From assembly GCA_024036415.1 (NCBI GenBank), contig JAMWET010000060.1, positions 248,001 through 312,000 of the forward strand: a stretch of DNA of 64,000 nt. The letters are read 5' to 3'. The notes beneath the pieces are model-generated. The model had not been told where the DNA came from and searched no databases. It was given only the letters and a program-made list of their open reading frames with translations. The DNA is from Prochilodus magdalenae. Lineage: Eukaryota; Chordata; Actinopteri; Characiformes; Prochilodontidae. Of the stretch, positions 10,351-21,845 are shown piece after piece (position 1 is the stretch's first letter; every line of letters begins with the position of its first letter). The position numbers were made by a program, and so were the translations under genes.

Positions 10351-13300
10351 CTACACAAACTAGAACCCCATCAATATCACCTTCACCACATACACTAGAA
10401 CCCTATCAACATCATCACATACACTAGAACCCTATCAACATCATCACATACACTAGAACCCCCATCAACATTGTCTTCATCACATATACTAGAACCCCAT
10501 CAACATCATCTTCATCACATACCCTAGAACCCCATTAACATCATCTTCACCACATACACTAGAACCCCATCCACATCATCTTCACCACATACACTAGAAC
10601 TCCATCAATATCATCTTTACCACATACACTAGAACGCCATCCACATCATCTTCACCACATACACTAGAACACCATACACATCATCTTCACCACATACACT
10701 AGAACTCCATCAATATCATCTTTACCACATACACTAGAACCCCCATCAACATCATCTTCATCACATACCCTAGAACCCCATCAACATCATCTTCACCACA
10801 TACACTAGAACTCCATCAACATCATCTTTACCACATACACTAGAACCCCATCCACATCATCTTCACCACATACACTAGAACCCCCATCAACATCATCTTC
10901 ACCACATACACTAGAACCCCCATCAACATCATCTTCACCACATACACTAGAACCCCATCAACATCATCTTTACCACATACACTAGAACCCCATCAACATC
11001 ATCTTCACCACATACACTAGAACACCATCCACATCATCTTCACCACATACACTAGAACTCCATCAATATCATCTTTACCACATACACTAGAACCCCATCC
11101 ACATCATCTTCACCACATACACTAGAACACCATCCACATCATCTTCACCACATACACTAGAACTCCATCAATATCATCTTCACCACATACACTAGAACCC
11201 CCATCAACATCATCTTCATCACATACACTAGAACACCATCCACATCATCTTCACCACATACACTAGAACTCCATCAATATCATCTTCACCACATACACTA
11301 GAACCCCCATCAACATCATCTTCATCACATACCCTAGAATCCCATCAACATCATCTTCACCACATACACTAGAACTCCATCAACATCATCTTTACCACAT
11401 ACACTAGAACCCCATCCACATCATCTCAACCACATACACTAGAACCCCCATCAACATCATCTTCACCACATACACTAGAACCCCATCAACATCATCTTTA
11501 CCACATACACTAGAACCCCATCCACATCATCTTCACCACATACACTAGAACACCATCCACATCATCTTCACCACATACACTAGAACTCCATCAATATCAT
11601 CTTTACCACATACACTAGAACCGCCATCAACATCATCTTCATCACATACCCTAGAACCCCATCAACATCATCTTCACCACATACACTAGAACTCCATCAA
11701 CATGATCTTTACCACATACACTAGAACCCCATCCACATCATCTTCACCACATACACTAGAACTCCATCAATATCATCTTTACCACATACACTAGAACCCC
11801 ATCAACATCATCTTCACCACATACACTAGAACCCCATCCACATCATCTTCACCACATACACTAGAACACCATCCACATCATCTTCACCACATACACTAGA
11901 ACTCCATCAATATCGTCTTTACCACATACACTAGAACTCCATCAATATCATCTTTACCACATACACTAGAACGCCATTAACATCATCTTCACCACATACA
12001 CTAGAACCCCATCCACATCATCTTCACCACATACACTAGAACCCCATCCACATCATCTTTACCACATACACTAGAACTCCATCAATATCATCTTTACCAC
12101 ATACACTAGAACTCCATCAATATCATCTTTACCACATACACTAGAACCCCCATCCACATCATCTTCACCACATACACTAGAACCCCATCAACATCATCTT
12201 TACCACATACACTAGAACCCCCATCAACATCATCTTCATCACATACACTAGAACCCCATCAGCATCACCTTCACCACATACACTAGAACCCCATCAACAT
12301 CATCTTTATCACATACACTAGAACCCCATCCACATCATCTTCACCACATACACTAGAACACCATCCACATCATCTTTACCACATACACTAGAACCCCATC
12401 AGCATCAGCTTCACCACATACACTAGAACCCCATCCACATCATCTTCACCACATACACTAGAACCCCCTCCACATCATCTTTACCACATACACTAGAACC
12501 CCATCAACATCATCTTCACCACATACACTAGAACCCCATCAACATCATCTTCACCACATACACGAAAACTCTCCCTACATCATCTTCACCACATACACTA
12601 GAACCCCATCAACATCATCTTCACCACATACATTTGAACCCCATCAGCATCAGCTTCACCACATACACTAGAACCCCATCAGCATCACCTTCACCACATA
12701 CACTAGAACCCCCATCAACATCATCTTCACCGCATACACTAGAACCCCATCTACATCATCTTCACCACATACCCTAGAACCCCATCAACATCATCTTCAC
12801 CACATACACTAGAACCCCATCAACATCATCTTCACTACATACACTAGAACCCCATCCACATCATCTTCACCACATACACTAGAACCCCCATCAACATCAT
12901 CTTCATCACATACCCTAGAATCCCATCCACATCATCTTCACCACATACACTAGAACCCCATCCACATCATCTTCACCACATACACTAGAACCCCCTCCAC
13001 ATCATCTTTACCACATACACTAGAACCCCCTCCACATCATCTTTACCACATACACTAGAACCCCCTCCACATCATCTTTACCACATACACTAGAACTCCA
13101 TCAACATCATCTTCACCACATACACTAAAACCCCATCAACATCATCTTCACCACATACACTAGAACCCCATCAACATCATCTTCATCACATACCCTAGAA
13201 CCCCATCAACATCATCTTCACCACATACACTAGAACCCCATCAACATCATCTTCACCACATACATTTGAACCCCATCAACATCATCTTCATCACATACCC

Positions 13301-14740
13301 TAGAATCCCATCCACATCATCTTCACCATATACACTAGAACCCCATCCACATCATCTTCACCATATACACTAGAACCCCCTCCACATCATCTTTACCACA
13401 TACACTAGAACCCCATCCACATCATCTTCACCACATACACTAGAACCCCCTCCACATCATCTTCACCACATACACTAGAACCCCATCAACATCATCTTCA
13501 CCACATACACTAGAACCCCATCAACATCATCTTCACCACATACACTAGAACCCCATCAACATCATCTTCACCACATACACTAGAACCCCATCAACATCAT
13601 CTTCACCACATACACGAAAACTCTCCCTACATCATCTTCACCACATACACTAGAACCCCATCAACATCATCTTCACCACATACATTTGAACCCCATCAGC
13701 TTCACCACATACACTAGAACCCCATCAGCATCACCTTCACCACATACACTAGAACCCCCATCAACATCATCTTCACCACATACACTAGAACCCCATCTAC
13801 ATCATCTTCACCACATACCCTAGAACCCCATCCACATCATCTTCACCACATACACTAGAACCCCATCAACATCATCTTCACCACATACACTAGAACCCCA
13901 TCAACATCATCTTCACCACATACATTTGAACCCCATCAACATCATCTTCATCACATACACTAGAACCCCATCAACATCATCTTCACCACATACATTTGAA
14001 CCCCATCAACATCATCTTCACCACATACACTAGAATCCCATCCACATCAACATCATCTTCACCACATACACTAGAACCCCATCTACATCATCTTCACCAC
14101 ATACACTAGAACCCCTCCACATCATCTTTACCACATACACTAGAACCCCATCAACATCATCTTCACCACATACACTAGAACCCCCTCCACATCATCTTCA
14201 CCACATACACTAGAACCCCATCAACATCATCTTCACCACATACACTAAAACCCCATCAACATCATCTTCACCACATACACTAGAATCCCATCCACATCAT
14301 CTTCACCACATACACTAGAACCCCATCAACATCATCTTTACCACATACACTAGAACCCCATCCACATCATCTTCACCACATACCCTAGAATCCCATCCAC
14401 ATCATCTTCACCACATACACTAGAATCCCATCCACATCATCTTCACCACATACACTAGAACCCCCTCCACATCATCTTTACCACATACACTAGAACCCCA
14501 TCAACATCATCTTCACCACATACACTAGAACCCCCTCCACATCATCTTCACCACATACACTAGAACCCCATCAACATCATCTTCACCACATACACTAGAA
14601 CCCCATCCACATCATCTTCACCACATACACTAGAACCCCATCAACATCATCTTCACCACATACACTAGAACCCCCTCCACATCATCTTCACCACATACAC
14701 TAGAGCCCCTCCACATCATCTACCCCACATACACTAGAAC
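10351..14740 (+). repeat. Large minisatellite, 35-bp unit, about 125 copies
   Basis: A head-to-tail array of a 35-bp unit (sometimes 36 through an extra C). The unit is built from CACATACACTAGAAC, CCCATCAACATCATC and TTCAC. Common variants are CTCCATCAATATC, CACCATCCACATC, CCCCTCCACATC, TTTACC for TTCACC, and ACATTTGAACC for ACACTAGAACC. The plus strand has about 14 C and one G per unit, so the strands are strongly asymmetric. The 35-bp period is not a multiple of three and TAG occurs in each unit, so all frames are closed and it is non-coding. Variant blocks recur, showing expansion by multi-unit duplication. Confidence 0.97.
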
Positions 14741-15252
14741 AGAAACAAATAGTAGAGGTGAGTGCTGCTAAATAGGGATATACAAGTAATTGAGTCCATT
14801 GGTTCACTTTTTCTAGCCTGTATTGTGAAGGATACTCAGTGTGTTTTTGTTGATGGTGGTTTTATTTCTATCATCACGTTTTTGCTGCTTTGTGATTCAT
14901 GCTTTTGTTAAGCATCAGCATAAGCTTTGTGTAGTTTCCTGTTGAATAGTGCTTATCAATTCTGTTATTACTGAGCAGTACTAAATCTCCCTAAACTGCA
15001 GTGTTTTCTATTCAGTTAATAATTTTGAGAGTTTAGCACTACCTGGTAATGTTATATTAATATTACAATTCATTAATATTATTACCACTTATCATAACTT
15101 CAGAACCCTTTACAATGAAATTGTAGCTGTTATAGTTTATACGTTCTTCAATGTTCAATGACTTTAAATAGTTTATGTATGAAACCCTGGCAGTCATCAT
15201 TGTTATTTTATGATGTGGTGGCCCCAGGACCCCACAATCCCTTAACAAAAAA
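14741..15252. other. Intergenic, nothing recognised
   Basis: AT-rich spacer after the minisatellite. It shows no exon-like structure and no repeat I recognise. Confidence 0.5.
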
Positions 15253-15459
15253 CATGTATCTCCATTTTTGGCTATTTTTACTTTTATGCATTATTTGAAC
15301 ACAGCAGCTGCCATTTACAAGGTTTAAAAATGCCATTAAAAAAAGGACCAATAGAAATGGCCCAAAACTGCTTGGACAAAAGTCTGGTTCCATTGACTTT
15401 CATTAAAATCAAATCAGGTTTTTGCCCTTTCCTGTAAAGTTGCCACTTTAGAGATACTT
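15253..15459 (+). repeat. Dispersed ~200-bp repeat, copy A
   Basis: It shares an ordered set of motifs with 26114-26282 and 46627-46822: CTCCATTTTTGGC, TTTTACTTTTATGCATTATT, GAACACAGCAGCTGCC, GGACCAATAGAAA, GTCTGGTTCCATTGACTT, CATTAAAATCAAAT and CCTGTAAAGTTGCCA. All three copies lie in the same orientation. Non-coding; probably a short non-autonomous element. Confidence 0.75.
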
Positions 15460-15563
15460 CCTTAAATGAATGTTTAAGCCTATGACTTAGCTATAACTCC
15501 ACTCAACATTTCACTGTAAAATATCCTATCACTACTTCCTGCCAGCTGCTGTGAAGTAAATCA

Positions 15564-15618
15564 TATATAAATATATATAGTATAGTATATATATACAGTA
15601 TATATATATGTATACACA
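15564..15618. repeat. AT-rich microsatellite
   Basis: Imperfect TA-rich run of ATATATAAATATATATAG type, directly abutting the transposon fragment that starts at 15635. Confidence 0.8.
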
Positions 15619-15634
15619 CGCTCGTTGTCAAAGA

Positions 15635-16010
15635 GTTGCACCCAGAAGGAGGTGTCGGATTAGAATGCTATTAGAATTGAATGCTATTAGATTTGAAGAT
15701 AAAGGTTACCAGAAACAATGATAAATTTAGACTGATATGGGCAATATTTATTGAGCTACATGTACAGGAGTAGTGTCTTTAAGTATGGTGTTGGGCTGCC
15801 ATGTTTGCTATTGCAATGTGTCAGATGTCTCAGCATAGATGTTCCTAATGGTGGATAATTCATCCCATGCATCTTAAATATTTTCACACAGTTTCTGCAA
15901 ATTTTGCAGTACAGCTGGAGGTAGAGTGACACCGGGCTGTCTGGCTTGACGTGTGAAGCGTGACAACGAAGTGTTAATCTTGGCGCTGGCCACGGTGCCT
16001 CCACACAGGG
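15635..16010 (-). mobile_element. Tc1/mariner-type transposon fragment (decayed)
   Basis: On the minus strand this ends in GGGTGCAAC preceded by CTTCT, the same terminus as the element in the chid1 intron (ending at 58777). The two copies align over their terminal ~350 bp. Shared phrases include a CACCGTGG.CAGC.CCAAG segment, CACACGTC, GGTGTCACTC, CACCATTAGGAAC, ATATTGCCCATATC and CTAATAGCATT-like AT-rich DNA. The coding part corresponds to the C-terminal third of a transposase but contains frame breaks. Sequence from 16010 to about 16270 may be more of the same element but could not be aligned. Confidence 0.65.
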
Positions 16011-17301
16011 ATTCATTGGATTTTTCCAACAATGATGTGGTGTTAAGGCCAACGCCAATGGTGCTGGCACAAAGACTCATGGAAGGCATTGCTGACTGTC
16101 CACAATTATGGCTTTTGGGTCAGTCAGGTACAGTGATACGGCTCATCCTTTGCTTATATCGCATGTGTAACAAAGTGGAGCTTGAATCATTAGCCTGTCT
16201 CACTAAATCAGACCTATTCACCAAGTTTCATTCCTTTCAATTGATTTCTTCTGTGTGCAGTTCAGTGTAGAGTATTTACGAGCTCCATGAGGTCTTTTTC
16301 TAAGTCAAGTGCACAAGATGGATTATCCAAGGTTTCACCAGCAAAAGGTTCAAAAGCCAACACCTGTCATGGTTTGAGGGTGAAGGGCATAGGAATGAGT
16401 TTGACATTCGGGGGGGACGGACGTTTGCTATAATTAGTCAAAGCCCACCCCATCCCCCAAAATATTAGCTATCTATAGGCTGACTCCAGTGTAGCTAGGG
16501 CAGTGCAATAATGGATGTACAGTAACATGGAAAATTTGTGGAATTATACTAGACAGCAAATAGTTCTGCTTCCCTTTCTGTAAAGCCAAGAGACTACACT
16601 CAATACACACAAGCAATACCACAATGTCTGTGAACTGTCAGCGCTGATGTATATCAAGCTCGCAAAGTAGCATTCCAGCAGGTGGAGCAGCATTCTAGCA
16701 GGTGACATCGAGGACAGTGGTGGGACAGTGTGGGCAGCAGGGATCAATGGGTCTATCAGCAATATATTTATTTTCACATCTAGTCAGTTTGGAAGTTAGA
16801 GAGATGGGTCTCTGAGATCACTGAGCTGTACGGCTTTTTGAAAACTATTCTGAAGGGGATTCAGAAGGGCTTCCGAGAAATTAACATGCGGTAATATTTC
16901 GGTTAATTGATCTTCTTTCTGGGTTTAATCTCTCACAACCATTAATCAGTTTAAAATCTAATCTCACAATCTCTAAAGCTTCTCCTCATGACATTTCTAC
17001 ACATGTATATGACATATGTAGTCAAATATCGTAATTCTGGACCTGTAGATGATCAGTTATGTAAATTCTAAGCTCTTCAGTATATGCTTGATAAAGGCAA
17101 AAGCATTAAGACATTCAGCACAAGTCCATGTCTTTTCTATCTAGCACTGCTTCACCTCCCACTTGTGTGTAAAGTGTGTGGTTACACTAACTGTCCTGCG
17201 ATAGTTTATTCCTTTATTTTATTTATTTGTTGGCGTTATGTTAAAAAGAGATGATACGAGCCTGAGTTTTATAAGACTAAGACAATACTAACATTAACAA
17301 G

Positions 17302-17361
17302 AGACAGCAAGGCTGTGAGACAGTGAGGCTGTGAGACAGTGAGGCTGTGAGACAGCGAGGG
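17302..17361 (+). repeat. Short tandem repeat, 16-bp unit, about 3.5 copies
   Basis: GAGGCTGTGAGACAGT is repeated head to tail with minor changes (first copy AAGGCTGTGAGACAGT, last AGACAGCGAGG). Confidence 0.85.
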
Positions 17362-18520
17362 TCTGGATCTTTATACACAACTGAAGGCACTACTTAGTGT
17401 GGCTCTTGGCAGTTTGGGACTAGAGACTGAAGTTACCTGACATTACAGAGTGCTTTCTGACAACTCAAGCCAAATGTTAACGTTAGCTAGCCAACCCCTC
17501 CTATCCTACCTAGTTCCCATGCCTATGATGGGCGGTGAGGTGTATACTGGGATTTTGAAGAGACAAATCCGTGGTTTATTCAGCAAGACTGAGTGCCAGG
17601 CCTCATTCTGTATGTGCCACAGCAACGTGGTCTCATAGATGTGGAGTGCTTGTGCTTGACTGGCCTTCCTGCAGTGAAGCTCTCCAGCTGAAAAGGAGAT
17701 CAAGAAAATGATCACTGTGGACTGTTGAGCAACTGAGGCCTTGTATCATCCAAAGATTCCACTTACAAAACTGCAACAGTTAGTATCCTTAGTCCCCAAA
17801 CCATTAAAACCATTAAACAGTGTGACTAAAGAAAGGTGATGTAACACAGAGGTAAACCTTTTCTTTGTATTTTGTCAATTAAATAAAGATTGTTGTTCAT
17901 TACAAATGGGGCTTATAAGTATTTTGTATTTTTTGTGAAAATTTTAATGCTTATATTTTGTAATATTTCATCAGGAGTAGTTATTATTTTATAATACTTA
18001 CTATTTAGAGTAATAATATAATAGTGTAATATACTTAGTCTAATTGAGCACGGTATTGGGATACTTTGGATAATGGATTTGTGTACTCCATCCCATTCTG
18101 AAATAGTGTGTACAATTCCAATGTGGTCTTCATTTCAAGAGCATAGATTAAGGTCTTGGCCTTGGTCTCAAGATCATTTGAACTTTGTCTTGGTCTTGGT
18201 CTCAGAGTGTATGTTTAAGTAAGACAATAATAACAATGAACTACAAAATTACAAAATATTACTTTATAATTATTATATTATACTTTTTAAAATGTCATAT
18301 ATATTTCCTTTTTTTTGTTCACTGTTTTCTCTGATTTCATTCACTCCTGGTCTTGGGCTTGTCAAGGACTAGACTACTTGTGATAAATACCGCACTGATT
18401 AGGTTGTTGGTTGTAGAAGTAATTTTTCTATTAGGTTTATCACCAACGCTCCTCAGTGCGGTTTCAGTGCTGTGTTACCTGTTATGTTTCGAAGTCTGTT
18501 TCTAATGTATCTGCTAATAT

Positions 18521-18570
18521 ATTTACATTTAAGGCATTTAGCAGATACCCTTATCCAGAGCGACCTACAA
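18521..18570 (+). repeat. Fragment of a widespread fish interspersed repeat
   Basis: ATTTACATTTAAGGCATTTA and GCAGATACCCTTATCCAGAG followed by CGACCTACAA form a well-known block found in very many teleost intergenic regions. Only this conserved core was recognised. The class (SINE-related or other) is uncertain. Confidence 0.6.
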
Positions 18571-20479
18571 CCGTGCTTAGTATTCCGTTATGCTAATGAT
18601 AATGCTTCCCTGCTAGTAAAAGAAGGTTAGAGTCTAAAATTCACCATGAGCTCAGACACCGCCCGAACAAAGGTCAGTGCTAATATATATATAGAAGTAT
18701 AAAGCTGATATATCTAATATATCAGTTCACATGTTACTGGAACTGATAAATGTTACTGATAAAACACTTTAGGATCATATAGTATTACAGACGCGGGCTG
18801 TTCTTTCATCTGGATACTGTACTGTGTCATGGTTTTCTCCATGCATGGATATTTGGAAGCCCTGCTCATATATATAGATCCTCATTCGGGTCTTTAGATG
18901 CTTCGTTTTTACAAAAATGAACCAAACTGCTTGTAAAGTATTGTTTCATGTCTGTAGTGATTGTAAACCAGCACATTTGGAGTGAAAAATGTTTCATTAT
19001 CCTTAAAATCTCTTGTTACTGACACAGTCACTTTCTAATCTGGTCTTTTTTATTTGATGTGTTTATTTTTGTGGTACTAAATGAAGATGTAAATACATGT
19101 GCATGTTTGTGTATGTTGGGTTCATGCTAATGTAATACGGTTAAACCTCTGTCTGTGTAGTAGCTCTGTCAAAGATGGTGATTATCTTTAAGAAGAGGGC
19201 TTGTGTATTTACAGTAAGTTAAAGGAAGAGTTTAGGAGTCTGAAAAACTCACATTCATCTTTTATTCAATGCTCTTTTACCTGTTGCTTATTTCTCAGAA
19301 CGAGCTGAAGGCCTGAAGTAATAAGAGGTGCAGTGTAGTTTAATAACAGGAATTGGAATAAGACTGGGTCATTATTTTTTAATTGAGTTCTGAATGAAAC
19401 GTATTTTAGGCCACTGCTCCAGATCTGTGCCGGTCTCTGTTAGAGGTGCAGACTCTCTCCTGACACTTTAACGTGATGTGGTTATGACACACTTGTATTA
19501 GTTTAGACACCCTTATGCAGTCGTTTACAAAAGTTTGGTGAACTGGTCGAATGCTTTGGGTTTTTGTACATTTTACTGCACAGTTTTACAGCACACTTTA
19601 TTAGCTTCATTTGACATATTGGGAGAAAAACACACAACCATAAACTGTGGCCTATGCAAAAGTTATGGCACCTTTTATGATTTATTTCCAGTATGCAGAG
19701 AAATAAATAGTGCACTAAAACAGAACATGTCATACTTTAATGTGTTCTCTGTAGAGTATGTGTTAACGGGTTTACACTAAGAACATCAACGAAACAAGTC
19801 ATTTGACCGTATTTATGTATTCCTATTCAGAAGAGACAACAGTGCAGAGGAGTACACTGGCCAAATTCATATCCACACTGATATGTTATATGTATTACAA
19901 ATGTCCTGCCTCTTACAGCAAAAGCACTTTAATTCTAGCATCATGAACATGGCTTTACTGATATAGGTGGCTCTTATTTTAGCCCAATATCTCTCAAACA
20001 TGATTTAGCCATTCTCATGTGTCTGTGTGTGTGGTGTCTGTGGGGGGAGAGGGCGACTCCTGGGCTTTTGTAGTTTGTGAAACTTACACTTGATTCATAA
20101 GCAGGGCTTTGATTTTCTTCAAACGGTTCTCTCTCTCTTTCTTACTCTTTCTCTGGGTGTGAGTTGTAAGACAGCTTGGCAGTTTTCTGGTTTACTTATA
20201 TTCACTGCATATATTGATATTTTTAACCCCAAGTATAAAAAAAAACCCCAAAACAAACAAACAACCAACAACAACAACAAAAAAAAACAAAACATGAGGA
20301 GCCACTCTCGGAGTGTCCCCTCAGGTTCTCTTTGCTTAGAATGTGTTCTAGTATGAAATGACACTGATGGTGCTGTCCTTAGTGCTGAAATTCAGTTTAT
20401 AACAGCAACAGTTTACTTCACTGGTCTGAATCACTGATGGTGTACAAAAATAAGCTTGTTTGAACCTGTAGTCAAATGA

Positions 20480-20576
<97 letters not shown>
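20480..20576 (+). repeat. GATA tetranucleotide microsatellite (~24 copies)
   Basis: Uninterrupted TAGA/GATA repeat of about 97 bp, ending in GATGGTTGATGGTT. It lies just past the 3' end of the minus-strand GPCR. Likely highly polymorphic. Confidence 0.97.
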
Positions 20577-20577
<1 letters not shown>

Positions 20578-20648
20578 GGTTGATGGTTGGTGACATATAA
20601 ATCACATCCCAGTTCATGCTGCATGACACTGTTGTCTGCTGAGAAGGA

Positions 20649-21729
20649 TCAGGTCTTGCACACCACGGACACGGCCTGGCCACTGGGTGTGATGGACTTC
20701 TCCACACCAATAGAATTAGCCCTACAAGGAGACAATACTGCATTGGGTTAAACTGACCAGATCCATGTCTACACTGGTATGATAGATGTGATGTGACTGT
20801 GACTGTCAGCCTGAGAAGTGTGTGTGAGAGAGAGAGAGAGGGAGAGACAGAGAGAGATATGCCCTGACTGACATTTACCCTCTGGCCTTGTAGCACGCTC
20901 TCCACACTTTGGTGAGCAGTGTGTGTCTAAGCGGCGCGCAGCCCCTGATGTACAGGACCGGGGTGAGAGCAGCGTTAAGGCGCGGCAGGATGCGCAGCGG
21001 GTCTGTGCCCTCATTGCGGAACGAGTAGCACGTGGTGCCCGTGAAGTTGCAGACAATGATGTGGAGGAAGATGGGCAGCCACGCGATGAGGAAGCACACG
21101 GCCACCACTACGATCAGGTAGACGGAGGCGCGCTTGGTCTCGCGCTCGGCGCTGGGGGGCTCGCGCTCCAGCTGGTACTTGGCGATGAGGAAGAGCCTCA
21201 CGTTAAGGCCGATCATGATGACCACCGTGAAGATGTTGCTGACGAACGTGCCGATGCCCGTGACCGTCTTGGCGATGCCCACCGTTACCAGGTTGTTGAC
21301 CGCTACGATTATGAAGGCGTAGACCCAGTAGGCGGCGATGACGGCCAGCGTGCGCCCGCGGGTCATGCGCTGCGCGTAACTGAAGGGCGACGCCACGGCG
21401 TGGTAGCGGTCAGCCTGCGCCGCCAGGATGGCCATGTACGACAGGCCAAGGAAGGTGGGCGCAATGTAGAAGGTGCGAGTGGGCGAGTCGTAGCTGTCGC
21501 GCACGTCCAGCGCGCCGCAGTAGTAGTAGGACACGCCCGAGCACACGTCGCTCAGGCACGTGCTCAGCATGTACATGCAGCGGTTCTCCGCGCGCAGCAA
21601 ACGGCTCAGCAGGATAGAGGAGAACACGGACGCGTTGAGGAACACGATGGCCGTGGCCAGCAGGACGGTGAAGAGGAAGAAAAGCACGTTCTCGATGCTC
21701 GTGAGGGGCAGCACGGGCCCGAGGCCCAT
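20649..21729 (-). CDS. Orphan class A GPCR, two exons (paralogue 1)
   Basis: Seven-transmembrane rhodopsin-like receptor, 307 aa when spliced: 21729-20879, then 20721-20649. The first exon reads on into a stop at 20875, but a good donor (CCAGAGG|GTAAAT) and a good acceptor (CTCCTTGTAG) join in frame to a 24-residue tail, ANSIGVEKSITPSGQAVSVV then CKT and stop. Visible receptor landmarks: Asn in TM1 (FLNASVF), Asp in TM2 (CLSDVCSG), AQADRY at the end of TM3, Trp in TM4 (AYWVYAF), WLP in TM6 and TPVLYI in place of NPxxY in TM7. The usual TM3 disulfide Cys and the TM5 Pro are missing. Melanocortin, LPA/S1P and cannabinoid receptors share those losses, so kinship with that (MECA-like) group is possible but unproven. 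It aligns end to end with the receptor at 24457-25440. Ligand unknown. The long plus-strand frame opposite it is an artefact of high GC at third positions. Confidence 0.85.
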
Positions 21730-21836
21730 GCTCCTGATGGGGGTTGAGTTAGTCAGTTTGGCGGGAACGGGGGAGAAGCCATGAGCATAGGGTGGGAGAA
21801 GTCAGCAGGGCCAGTGCAGTGAGGCGAGGGCCGTGT

Positions 21837-21845
21837 TTTAAAAAG
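21837..21845 (-). promoter_or_regulatory. Possible TATA-like box of minus-strand GPCR
   Basis: Minus-strand TTTTTAAAA lies about 110 bp upstream of the ATG at 21729, inside a GC-rich context. Two short upstream ATGs follow it and soon meet stops. Weak evidence, based on position and composition only. Confidence 0.3.

Larger units (their letters stand above)
16011..20479. other. Gene-poor stretch with small repeats
   Basis: About 4.5 kb without a supportable gene. It holds a 16-bp tandem repeat at 17302-17361, a short widespread fish repeat at 18521-18570, and a region at 19500-19830 that reads like a decayed AT-rich element (GTTTACAAAAGTTTGG, GGCCTATGCAAAAGTTATGG). There is also an A-rich low-complexity tract at 20234-20295. 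Open frames here lack domains and exon borders. Confidence 0.55.

Noticed and set aside
10351..14740. Regular repeats considered as a CRISPR array
   Set aside because: Units are contiguous without unique spacers, and the host is a vertebrate. This is a minisatellite.
20923..21747. 274-residue plus-strand open frame opposite the minus-strand GPCR
   Set aside because: Its composition (Arg/Ala/Asp/Glu/Val-rich, no domains) is what the reverse complement of a GC-rich receptor gene gives. The minus strand encodes a clear seven-transmembrane protein.
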